From an uncultured Muribaculaceae bacterium (GTDB taxonomy: Bacteria; Bacteroidota; Bacteroidia; Bacteroidales; Muribaculaceae): 59,019 nucleotides of DNA. The notes under the pieces are model-generated. The model saw only the letters and a program-made list of their open reading frames with translations, did no database searches and was not told where the DNA came from. The stretch is from assembly GCA_910583775.1 (NCBI GenBank), contig CAJTYD010000006.1, positions 1 to 59,019 of the forward strand. The letters run 5' to 3'. Positions 51,755 to 59,019 of this stretch are shown here, in pieces. Both the position numbers and the translations under genes were made by a program. The number at the start of each line of letters is the position of its first letter. Positions within the stretch are counted from its first letter, which is position 1.

Positions 51755-51816
51755 TAAATATTATTGTTTTTATCCCATTTAGGATTAAATACATGGGATA
51801 AAAACAATAATATTTA
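51755..51816. repeat. Perfect 24-bp inverted repeat
   Basis: Arms 51755-51778 and 51793-51816 are exact complements, with a 14-bp loop. It lies 6 bp upstream of the DUF2807 start and 115 bp after the malic enzyme stop. It could be a terminator for the latter, a leader hairpin, or a remnant of a small mobile element. Confidence 0.85.
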
Positions 51817-51931
51817 ATTACATAATAATACTTATCTCATAGCTGTAACAGTAACAACTATAATATAGACGTTGAAAAACTAAAATTGTGACAAAGGAGG
51901 TGTAATAAAATAACGTGAATTATAATCCGGG

Positions 51932-53215
51932 TTACTTTCTTATCTTCTTCATCAGATCTTTCAGAAACTTATCGTATGCCTTCCAGTCGGTTATGGGAGA
52001 AGCAGCAACGCCCGACTCCATCGCGCCCTTTGCGACAGCCGGAGCCACCGTATAAAGAAGGCGCGGATCGAATGGCTTCGGAAGGATATAATCCCTGCCG
52101 AACTCAATCTCCTTTACTCCGTAGGCATCACATACCTCCTGAGGCACCGGTTCTCTGGCAAGTTCCGCGATGGCATAACAAGCCGAAATCTTCATCTCCT
52201 CGTTGATAGAGGTCGCACGGCAGTCTAACGCTCCTCTGAAGATATAAGGAAATCCGAGAACGTTATTCACCTGATTCGGATAGTCGCTTCGTCCGGTTGC
52301 CACGATAATGTCGTCGCGCGTTGACTTGGCGAGATCGTATTCGATCTCCGGATCCGGGTTGGCAAGAGCGAATACCACCGGTCGCGGCGCCATGGTCATA
52401 ACCATCGCCGGAGTCAGGACATCCTTTACACTCAGGCCCAGAAAAACATCGGCGCCGACGATAGCCTCGGCAAGAGTATGAAGGTCTCGGTCGGTGGCAA
52501 ACTCTTTCTTCTGAGGGTTAAGTCCTTCCCTATCCTTTCTTATAACGCCCTTTGAATCGCACATCACGATGTTTTCCCTGCGGACACCAAGCCTGAGATA
52601 TAGTCTCGCGCAACTTATGGCTGCCGATCCGGCGCCATTTACAACAAGCTTTACATCCTCTATTTTCTTTTCCTGAATCTTCAATGCATTCAGGAGAGCG
52701 GCGCCCGAAATAATTGCCGTTCCATGCTGGTCGTCGTGCATCACAGGGATCGCACATTCTTTTTTAAGCCGCTCTTCTATAAGGAAACATCCGGGAGCCT
52801 TGATGTCCTCAAGGTTTATTCCACCGAAAGTGGGACTGATTGCCTTGACAACATCGACAAATTTTTCAGGATCCTTTTCATCGACCTCTATATCAAAGGA
52901 GTCGATACCGGCGTAAATCTTGAAAAGCAGGGCCTTTCCTTCCATAACCGGTTTGCCGGCCAGAGCCCCTATGTCGCCGAGACCAAGAACTGCCGTACCG
53001 TTAGAGATAACTGCTACAAGGTTACCCTTATCAGTATACTTATATGCGTCCTGCGGATTCTTCTCTATCTCAAGACATGGATAGGCCACCCCCGGAGAAT
53101 AGGCAAGCGATAAATCCAGAGCTGTGGAATATGGTTTAGTCGGTACAACTTCTATCTTACCGGACCTTCCGTCCTCATGATAACGGAGGGCCGCATCTTT
53201 GTTAACCTTCGACAT
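51932..53215 (-). CDS. Malic enzyme, short form
   Basis: Oxidative decarboxylation of malate to pyruvate with NAD(P)+, 427 aa. N-terminal malic domain with SLAYSPGVAYPC and GTAVLGLGDIGALAGKPVMEGK, the divalent-metal region MHDDQHGTAIISGAALLNAL, and a Rossmann domain with VVNGAGSAAISCARL. There is no C-terminal phosphotransacetylase-like domain, unlike the roughly 760-aa MaeB type; the protein ends normally, so it is the short family form. The cofactor preference is not clear from sequence. Confidence 0.93.
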   Translation of the reverse strand: MSKVNKDAALRYHEDGRSGKIEVVPTKPYSTALDLSLAYSPGVAYPCLEIEKNPQDAYKYTDKGNLVAVISNGTAVLGLGDIGALAGKPVMEGKALLFKIYAGIDSFDIEVDEKDPEKFVDVVKAISPTFGGINLEDIKAPGCFLIEERLKKECAIPVMHDDQHGTAIISGAALLNALKIQEKKIEDVKLVVNGAGSAAISCARLYLRLGVRRENIVMCDSKGVIRKDREGLNPQKKEFATDRDLHTLAEAIVGADVFLGLSVKDVLTPAMVMTMAPRPVVFALANPDPEIEYDLAKSTRDDIIVATGRSDYPNQVNNVLGFPYIFRGALDCRATSINEEMKISACYAIAELAREPVPQEVCDAYGVKEIEFGRDYILPKPFDPRLLYTVAPAVAKGAMESGVAASPITDWKAYDKFLKDLMKKIRK

Positions 53216-53629
53216 ACTATATCTGATTTTTAAACTGAATATTCATTATTAATAACCCTTATAAGCAATATTTATTGAAAATTTTTACATATTTTAGCAT
53301 TTATATCCAAATCCTCTGCCATACACTTTCAAAAGTAACATGCTTTACTGAGGAAATATCAATATCATGAAGGAATAATAATTCTCCTGCCGGTCGGCAT
53401 GAGCTTAAGGGATTATTCTTTCTTTGAAAAAAATAGCATTTGAATCACAAATGTTTACATGGAATTAAACAATGTAGATAATTTAATTTGGAAATTATAA
53501 TTATACATTATTCATGAATCAGAAACATTTCTTGCAAACAACAACGAGACAAATAATAGCAAAAGTTTTCCAAAAATTTTCAGATAATTCTAAATATCAA
53601 TATTTTAAATTTATAATTCCTGCTAAAAG
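53216..53629. other. AT-rich divergent region between malic enzyme and nrdD
   Basis: No ORF or RNA gene recognised. A TACTTTTG box on the minus strand at 53330-53337, with TTG 22 bp upstream, may be the malic enzyme promoter. AAAAGTTTTCC at 53561-53571 is repeated at 53625-53635 next to the palindrome. Confidence 0.4.
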
Positions 53630-53645
53630 TTTTCCAATTGGAAAA
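53630..53645. promoter_or_regulatory. 16-bp palindrome upstream of the nrdDG promoter
   Basis: TTTTCCAATTGGAAAA is a perfect dyad. Its centre lies about 68 bp before the inferred nrdD transcription start, the usual place for a CRP/FNR-type activator. The half site AAAAGTTTTCC also occurs 64 bp upstream. Confidence 0.45.
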
Positions 53646-53671
53646 TTATTCTCAAATAATAGTTAAAATAA

Positions 53672-53702
53672 TTGTCTAATTATGATCCTTGAATTATATT
53701 TG
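53672..53702 (+). promoter_or_regulatory. Promoter of nrdDG
   Basis: TTG (53672-53674), exactly 20 bp, TATATTTG (53695-53702). A perfect primary-sigma match, leaving a leader of about 52 nt. Confidence 0.75.
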
Positions 53703-53760
53703 CAGAAGTTTTGCAAATCCGCAAGACTGAACTCAAAACTGAAATACAAATCATAAAACC

Positions 53761-55965
53761 ATGATACAGATAGTTGAGAAAAGAGACGGCCGCGTTGTCG
53801 GTTATAATGAGGAAAAGATCAAGGCAGCAATCCGCAAAGCCATGCTCACCACAGAGATGGGCGAAGATGAGGCCTTGATTCAGAAAATCACCGACCGCGT
53901 CGGCATGGGAGGCAACGAGCGCATGACTGTCGAGGAAATACAGGACCGCGTCGAGATCGAGCTCATGAAATCGTCGCGCAAGGATGTAGCCAAGAAATAT
54001 ATCGCTTACCGCGACCAGAGGTCGATCGCCAGGAGGGCAAAGACCCGCGACATGTTCCTCGAGATCATTGAGGCGAAAAACAACGACATCACCCGCGAGA
54101 ACGCAAACATGAACACCGACTCGCCGGCAGGCATGATGATGAAATTCGCCAGCGAGACGACAAAACCTTTTGTAGACGACTATCTTCTCAGCCCGGAGGT
54201 GAAACAGGCCGTAAAGAACAACTATCTGCATATCCACGACAAAGATTACTATCCCACTAAGAGCCTCACCTGCGTCCAGCATCCTCTCGACAAGATCCTG
54301 CAGCACGGGTTTGTGGCAGGCCACGGCGAATCGCGTCCCGCCAAGCGCATCGAGACGGCAAGCGTTATTGCCTGCATCTCGCTGGAGACAGCGCAGAACG
54401 AGATGCACGGAGGCCAGGCCATCCCCGCCTTTGACTTCTATCTCGCTCCTTTCGTCAGAAGTTCATTTATAGAGGAGGTAAAGAATCTCGAGCAGTTTGT
54501 TGACCGCGATCTTTCGCATCTATATCATGTAGAGCTGAAGGATTTCATCAAAAAGGATCTTGACGTGCTTCAGGGAGACGAACGCCTTGTGCAGCATGCC
54601 GTCAACAAAACCGTAGGGCGTGTCCATCAGGCAATGGAGGCTTTCATTCACAATATGAACACCATTCATTCACGCGGAGGCAATCAGGTGGTCTTCTCCT
54701 CTATCAATTACGGCACAGACACCTCGGCCGAAGGCCGCTGCGTGATCCGCGAGATCCTTAAGTCGACCTACGAAGGCGTGGGCAACGGCGCCACCGCCAT
54801 CTTCCCCATCCAGATATGGAAAAAGAAAAGAGGCGTGAGTTATCTCCCAGAAGATCCCAACTACGACCTTTATAAACTGGCATGCAAGGTTACGGCGCGT
54901 CGCTTCTTCCCCAATTTCCTTAATCTCGACGCCACATACAACCACCATGACAAATGGGACGCAAACGATCCTGAAAGATATAAATACGAAGTGGCGACTA
55001 TGGGATGCCGCACCCGTGTCTTCGAAAACCGTTATGGAGAGAAGACTTCTATCGGAAGAGGCAACCTTTCATTTTCGACCATAAATATTGTAAGAATCGC
55101 CATCGAGACAATAGGGATAAAGGATGAGAATGAAAGAATCGAAAGATTCTTCCAGAAACTTGATGAAGTGCTTGACATTACGGCTCTGCAGCTTCACGAA
55201 CGTTTCAATTTCCAGAAGACCGCCCTCGCCAAGCAGTTCCCTCTCGTGATGAGCAAACTCTGGAACGGCGCCGACACTCTGGGCAAGAACGACACCATCG
55301 AGTCGGTGATCAACCAGGGAACATTAGGCATCGGCTTCATCGGTCTTGCTGAGTGCCTGATAGCTCTGACGGGGAAACACCACGGCGAAAGCGAGGAATC
55401 GCAGGCTCTGGGACTGAGAATCATCAAGCACATGCGCAGCCGCGTCAACGAGTTCTCGGAGGCTTACGGCCACAACTATTCCGTCCTGGCTACTCCCGCC
55501 GAGGGCCTTTCCGGCAAGTTCACCCGCAAAGACAGAAAGACTTTCGGCATTATCCCCGGAGTGACCGACAAAGAATATTACACCAACTCCAACCACGTTC
55601 CGGTTTACTACAAATGCTCGCCGAGACATAAGGCAAAAATTGAGGCTCCTTATCACGAGCTTACAGGCGGCGGACACATTTTCTATGTGGAGATCGACGG
55701 TGACGCCACCCACAACGAGGAATCGATAATGCAGATTGTCGATCTCATGGATAAATACAACATGGGCTACGGATCTGTGAACCATAACCGCAATCACTGT
55801 CCCAACTGCGGATATGAGAACGCGGAAAAGGATGTCGAGAACTGTCCGAAATGCGGAACAAAGTTCGAGACAATCCAGCGCATAACCGGTTATCTTGTCG
55901 GCACCACCGACAGATGGAACTCCGGCAAACTCGCAGAACTCAACGACCGCGTCGTTCACAAATAA
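53761..55965 (+). CDS. nrdD: Anaerobic ribonucleoside-triphosphate reductase
   Basis: Oxygen-sensitive class III reductase making dNTPs, 734 aa. The N-terminal ATP-cone (KRDGRVVGYNEEKIKAAIRKA, about residues 5-90) gives allosteric control. The glycyl-radical barrel follows. A C-terminal zinc site (CPNC near 680 and CPKC near 695) precedes RITGYLVG, with the radical Gly near residue 709. It is activated by NrdG, encoded 49 bp downstream. Supports a strictly anaerobic life style. Confidence 0.96.
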   Translation: MIQIVEKRDGRVVGYNEEKIKAAIRKAMLTTEMGEDEALIQKITDRVGMGGNERMTVEEIQDRVEIELMKSSRKDVAKKYIAYRDQRSIARRAKTRDMFLEIIEAKNNDITRENANMNTDSPAGMMMKFASETTKPFVDDYLLSPEVKQAVKNNYLHIHDKDYYPTKSLTCVQHPLDKILQHGFVAGHGESRPAKRIETASVIACISLETAQNEMHGGQAIPAFDFYLAPFVRSSFIEEVKNLEQFVDRDLSHLYHVELKDFIKKDLDVLQGDERLVQHAVNKTVGRVHQAMEAFIHNMNTIHSRGGNQVVFSSINYGTDTSAEGRCVIREILKSTYEGVGNGATAIFPIQIWKKKRGVSYLPEDPNYDLYKLACKVTARRFFPNFLNLDATYNHHDKWDANDPERYKYEVATMGCRTRVFENRYGEKTSIGRGNLSFSTINIVRIAIETIGIKDENERIERFFQKLDEVLDITALQLHERFNFQKTALAKQFPLVMSKLWNGADTLGKNDTIESVINQGTLGIGFIGLAECLIALTGKHHGESEESQALGLRIIKHMRSRVNEFSEAYGHNYSVLATPAEGLSGKFTRKDRKTFGIIPGVTDKEYYTNSNHVPVYYKCSPRHKAKIEAPYHELTGGGHIFYVEIDGDATHNEESIMQIVDLMDKYNMGYGSVNHNRNHCPNCGYENAEKDVENCPKCGTKFETIQRITGYLVGTTDRWNSGKLAELNDRVVHK

Positions 55966-56014
55966 ACAAGTCAAATAATAAGAGACTTTCACATAATACA
56001 TAATAAGAGAGATT

Positions 56015-56512
56015 ATGGATCTGACTGCGAATGTTATTGATATTGTTCGCGGCACGACGGTTGATGGACCGGGGTTTAGAACCTCGGTCTATTTTGCCGG
56101 ATGCCGTCATTGTTGCGAAGGCTGCCACAATCCTGAATCATGGGATTTCAACGCCGGCACCCCGATGACTGTGGAAGAAATAATGCATATTATCCGTGAA
56201 GAAGACTTCGACGTGACTTTAAGCGGAGGAGATCCTCTTTACCGACCCGATTTCACACGTGCCCTGATCTCCGAAATCAAAAAGACAGGACATACAGTCT
56301 GGATATATACCGGATTCCGCTGGGAGGAGATAATAGAAAACTCCACGCTTCTGGAGGTAATCAAAGACGCTGACGTTATCGTCGACTCCCCTTTTGTGCT
56401 CTCCCTACGAGACACCGACCTGCTTTTTAAAGGTTCCTCGAACCAAAGAATAATCGATGTCAAAAAAAGTTTAGAAAAAATTTCAAAAATCCCCGCACTT
56501 TGGCAAAGATGA
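56015..56512 (+). CDS. nrdG: Anaerobic ribonucleotide reductase activating protein (radical SAM)
   Basis: Radical-SAM activase of 165 aa that places the glycyl radical on NrdD. The [4Fe-4S] motif CxxxCxxC is at C30, C34 and C37 (CRHCCEGC, with an extra Cys at 33). The SAM-binding LSGGDPLYRPDF follows near residue 70. It is separated from nrdD by 49 bp and certainly part of the same function and probably the same transcript. Confidence 0.95.
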   Translation: MDLTANVIDIVRGTTVDGPGFRTSVYFAGCRHCCEGCHNPESWDFNAGTPMTVEEIMHIIREEDFDVTLSGGDPLYRPDFTRALISEIKKTGHTVWIYTGFRWEEIIENSTLLEVIKDADVIVDSPFVLSLRDTDLLFKGSSNQRIIDVKKSLEKISKIPALWQR

Positions 56513-56595
56513 TTAAATAACTGTAAGTTAATATTTTAACATCAATATTTGAAATTTTATAGTAGCTTGCTTTAAAAAATATTCGGAATTATTAG

Positions 56596-56616
56596 GTACT
56601 ATGTATTGCATAGTAC
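56596..56616. promoter_or_regulatory. Palindromic operator over the -33 box of the receptor promoter
   Basis: GTACTATG-TATTG-CATAGTAC: 8-bp arms with a 5-bp centre. The TTG in the centre (56606-56608) is the -33 element, so a bound protein would block RNA polymerase. Confidence 0.6.
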
Positions 56617-56636
56617 TAAAAGTTTTTATAATTTTG
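56606..56636 (+). promoter_or_regulatory. Promoter of the outer-membrane receptor gene
   Basis: TTG (56606-56608), exactly 20 bp, TAATTTTG (56629-56636). Transcription should start near 56643, giving a leader of about 79 nt. Confidence 0.75.
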
Positions 56637-56644
56637 TGCCGTGG

Positions 56645-56695
56645 ATGAATCATATCCCGTATAATCCGGAATGCGGATATGATAATCCAGATTAG
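56645..56695 (+). other. 16-codon leader ORF with embedded hairpin
   Basis: ATG at 56645 opens MNHIPYNPECGYDNPD, ending in TAG at 56693-56695, 26 bp before the receptor start. A 9-bp stem (56649-56657 with 56675-56683) lies wholly inside it, so ribosome movement would open the hairpin. It may be a control element or may be chance. Confidence 0.4.
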
Positions 56696-56721
56696 AAACA
56701 CGAACAAAATTATAAACTATC

Positions 56722-58959
56722 ATGCTGACGATAATTCCACTTATAACAGGCATTGCTCTCTCATCGACGACGGCTCTGGCTCCGGCAGATACGATTCCGG
56801 TCGACACCGTGTCTCAGAAATTCACCGACAACCTTGAGGAGCTTGTCGTGACGGCGAAAAAGAAAGTAATCAAATCAGACGGCGCGACCCTCACATACGA
56901 CCTCAGGGAGGATACATCCTCCAAAGGCGCCACACTGCTTGACGCATTGAAAAAAGTACCGATGATTACGGTAGACGGTCAGGACAAGATAATGATCAAC
57001 GGAGATTCCAACTTCAAGATCTTCGTCAACGGCAAGGAGGAGCCTATGCTCGAAGCCAATTACGACAAGATCTTCAAGTCGATGCCGGCCGATGCATTCT
57101 CCAAGATAGAGGTGATAACGGAGCCTGGCGCGAAATTCGACGCCGAAGGCACCGGCGGTATCCTCAATCTTATCACGGAAACCAAGCAGACTTCCAAAGA
57201 CGGCTACACCGGATCAATTACCGGAAGCCTGTCAAACCGTGAATCGGGAGTATCACTTTTCGGAAGAGCCAAATACGGCAATTTCAATGTCGATGCGAAC
57301 GTGAACTATGCTGCCACCGCCATTTCCGACCAGGATCAGAAATCCCACATGGAAACCATCGACTATAATAATTCCCAGGCTTATAAGCTCGTAAGAGAAC
57401 AGGTGCAGAAAACCGGTTTCCATTTTATAAGCTCCACTCTCAACGCTTCCTGGACGCCCGACGACCACAATATCTTCTCCTTCGGCGGAAGCTACACCGG
57501 CATTAACGCCAAGATCAAGAAGATGGACCAGCATACAAATATGTTTGACACAGAAGGAAACCGCCAATGGGGCTACTCCCAGTATTTCAAAGGAAATCTC
57601 AAGATGAATTCGGCATCCGCCAATGCGTCATATCAGCACGATTTCAAGGATTCCGGGAAGTTCACTCTCGCCTATCTCTTTAATTTCGGGAAGACTCCTC
57701 TTCATATAAATTCTGTGAATGAGGCCGACTACAACTTCTCGTTTCCCTTTGCGTATTCCTTCAACAATATGGATAACTACACGAGGGAACATACCGTCCA
57801 GATTGATTACTCCACCCCCTTCGGCGGGGAAAAGCATCTTCTCGAAACCGGCGGCAAGATGATTCTGCGTCTCAACTCGGCTTACTCTACGCAGGGTTCA
57901 GGAACATCTGCCGACAATATGATCTCGGATGACGCCGGAAACGTCTTCATGAACCAGATGCAGAACATATATGCCCTTTACGCATCATATACAGGCCATT
58001 TCGGAGCATGGACTGCCAAAGCCGGCGTCAGATACGAGCACACTGACATGGGAATCAAATACCTCAAGGGAGACCCCAGAAAGACCTGGTCGAATCTCGA
58101 CGATGTCGTTCCCAACGCCGCCCTCACCTATTCCTTCTCGCCGATGTCGAACCTCCGGCTTGCATATCAGATGAGAATTTCAAGGCCTTCGATCCAACAG
58201 ATAAGTCCGTTCCAGGTAAACATTATGGAAAATATCGTTCAGCTGGGCAATCCCGACCTGACAAGCCAGAAAAACAACAAGATATCTCTTACATATACCA
58301 ATTTCGGGCGCGTTTTAGGAGGGAATATAGGTGTCGAATATTCGCAGACCGACAATGCCATAGAGAGTTACGAATACTGGGAAGGACAGACGCAATACAG
58401 CACATACGCCAATATAGGCAACAACAGGAGCATCGCGCTCCAGGGCTTCCTGAATATCAACATATCTCCCCGCATGACGATGTCGGTAAACGGAAGAGTT
58501 GCCTACGTCAGTCTTAAATCCACATCTCCCGACTACTCCAATCACGGATGGACTGGCAATTACGGAGCAAACTGGGCATATACAGCTCCCGGCGACATCA
58601 AGCTCTCGCTTTACGGAGGCCAGAACGTGCATAACGTAAACCTTCAGGGCCATTTCTCCGGCTTCTATTACTACGGTCTTGGAATCAGCCGGGACTTCCT
58701 GAAAAACAAGAGCCTCAATCTCGCTCTCAACGCTTCGAACATCTTCAGCAAATATTCGTCGTTCAAGAGTTATACCTACACCAAGACGCACTATAACTAC
58801 AACAACTTCCAGAATCAGCAATGGCGCGTGGGGGTTTCGTTGACATGGAAATTCGGCCAGCTCTCCGCTCCAGCCAAGAAGGTGCAGCTCCAGATCGACA
58901 ATGATGATAAGGTCTCGACTGATAACGGACAGGGTGCAAAAGGAGGCATAGGGCTCTGA
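56722..58959 (+). CDS. Outer-membrane beta-barrel receptor (TonB-dependent receptor-like)
   Basis: A 745-aa outer-membrane protein. A short signal region (about residues 1-20) is followed by a plug domain with LEELVVTAKKKVIKSDG, LLDALKKVPMITVDGQDKI and a GTGGILNL segment near residue 150. A large C-terminal barrel of the outer-membrane beta-barrel family follows. It lacks the N-terminal carboxypeptidase-like domain found in many relatives. The ligand is unknown, and no SusD-like partner follows within the window. It has its own regulated promoter with a palindromic operator. Confidence 0.88.
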   Translation: MLTIIPLITGIALSSTTALAPADTIPVDTVSQKFTDNLEELVVTAKKKVIKSDGATLTYDLREDTSSKGATLLDALKKVPMITVDGQDKIMINGDSNFKIFVNGKEEPMLEANYDKIFKSMPADAFSKIEVITEPGAKFDAEGTGGILNLITETKQTSKDGYTGSITGSLSNRESGVSLFGRAKYGNFNVDANVNYAATAISDQDQKSHMETIDYNNSQAYKLVREQVQKTGFHFISSTLNASWTPDDHNIFSFGGSYTGINAKIKKMDQHTNMFDTEGNRQWGYSQYFKGNLKMNSASANASYQHDFKDSGKFTLAYLFNFGKTPLHINSVNEADYNFSFPFAYSFNNMDNYTREHTVQIDYSTPFGGEKHLLETGGKMILRLNSAYSTQGSGTSADNMISDDAGNVFMNQMQNIYALYASYTGHFGAWTAKAGVRYEHTDMGIKYLKGDPRKTWSNLDDVVPNAALTYSFSPMSNLRLAYQMRISRPSIQQISPFQVNIMENIVQLGNPDLTSQKNNKISLTYTNFGRVLGGNIGVEYSQTDNAIESYEYWEGQTQYSTYANIGNNRSIALQGFLNINISPRMTMSVNGRVAYVSLKSTSPDYSNHGWTGNYGANWAYTAPGDIKLSLYGGQNVHNVNLQGHFSGFYYYGLGISRDFLKNKSLNLALNASNIFSKYSSFKSYTYTKTHYNYNNFQNQQWRVGVSLTWKFGQLSAPAKKVQLQIDNDDKVSTDNGQGAKGGIGL

Positions 58960-58970
58960 AAAGAGAGTAA

Positions 58971-59019
58971 CTATTCAGCGGACGCGCCGATGTAGTCGCC
59001 GTTTAGAAAAGGGCGAGGA
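58971..59019 (-). CDS. Possible 3' end of a gene running off the right edge
   Basis: On the minus strand a stop TAG at 58971-58973 is preceded by 15 open codons ending in FLNGDYIGASAE. It is convergent with the receptor gene, 11 bp after its stop. Too short to identify. Confidence 0.3.
   Translation of the reverse strand, partial: PRPFLNGDYIGASAE

Noticed and set aside
51932..53215. Malic enzyme taken as a truncated MaeB lacking its phosphotransacetylase domain
   Set aside because: The short form of about 400-430 aa is a normal family member, the C-terminus is clean, and no remnant of the second domain follows on the minus strand.
53680..54408. Open frame of 242 codons on the minus strand over the start of nrdD
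   Set aside because: Antisense to the nrdD ATP-cone and core. The translation has no recognisable domain, and the frame is an effect of codon bias.
1..59019. CRISPR array, tRNA, rRNA, prophage or restriction/defence genes
   Set aside because: No regularly spaced repeats, no cloverleaf sequences recognised by eye, and all sizeable genes have housekeeping, envelope or transport assignments.

Overview
The window looks like a chromosomal segment of a Bacteroidales bacterium, probably a gut lineage (Bacteroides/Muribaculaceae-like; the genus cannot be fixed from sequence alone). Reasons: it encodes a 286-residue primary sigma factor without region 1.1 (the Bacteroidetes RpoD type). Most gene starts lack a strong Shine-Dalgarno. 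Many promoters fit the Bacteroidetes pattern TTG-N20/21-TAnnTTTG. Outer-membrane barrels, separate FtcD and FchA proteins and a large (664 aa) urocanate hydratase fit the same group. No tRNA, rRNA, CRISPR array, intact transposase or prophage gene was seen.

Layout. 1-5283: ppdK (-), rlmD (+) and a nitroreductase-family gene (-). 5284-11691: a complete minus-strand histidine-utilisation operon hutU-ftcD-hutI-fchA-hutH, converting histidine to glutamate and methenyl-THF, ending in a strong hairpin. 11865-15876: dnaE and trxA (+). 16002-20131: NlpC/P60 lipoprotein (-), then htrA, rpoD and a small envelope protein (+). 20191-28520: serine hydrolase (-), PagL-like lipid A deacylase (-), PorT-like barrel (+), M3 peptidase dcp (-) and M16 peptidase (-). 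28799-33612: a six-gene minus operon trxB, dCMP deaminase, S41 protease, 5-formyl-THF cyclo-ligase, a RIC/ScdA-like protein with apparently missing metal ligands, and a LuxR-type regulator. 33696-38168: ftsK-lolA and an L,D-transpeptidase (-). 38514-45308: a seven-gene plus-strand export operon (TetR, TolC, HlyD lipoprotein, two ABC ATPases, two ABC-2 permeases) resembling the E. coli CecR-YbhGFSR system, with YbhF split in two and a TolC gene added. 45494-50412: a 59-aa membrane protein, dxs, trkA, trkH. 50999-53215: DUF2807 protein and malic enzyme (-). 53761-56512: anaerobic ribonucleotide reductase nrdD-nrdG (+). 56722-58959: an outer-membrane beta-barrel receptor (+). A probable gene end (-) lies at the right edge.

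The most unusual content is between genes. A family of short non-autonomous transposon-like elements (MITEs) sits at 38186-38367, 42948-43140, 45308-45396 and 50435-50894. The copies have terminal inverted repeats, a conserved central hairpin in three of them, and 3-bp TAA/TTA target duplications. They flank and split the efflux operon, twice using a stop codon as target. The fourth copy carries a nested 268-bp insertion with its own inverted ends and a 9-bp duplication. Other signals are a tandem dyad operator at the TetR promoter, a palindrome over the -33 box of the outer-membrane receptor promoter followed by a 16-codon leader ORF, a terminator whose loop contains the next gene's -33 box, and a perfect 24-bp inverted repeat upstream of the DUF2807 gene.
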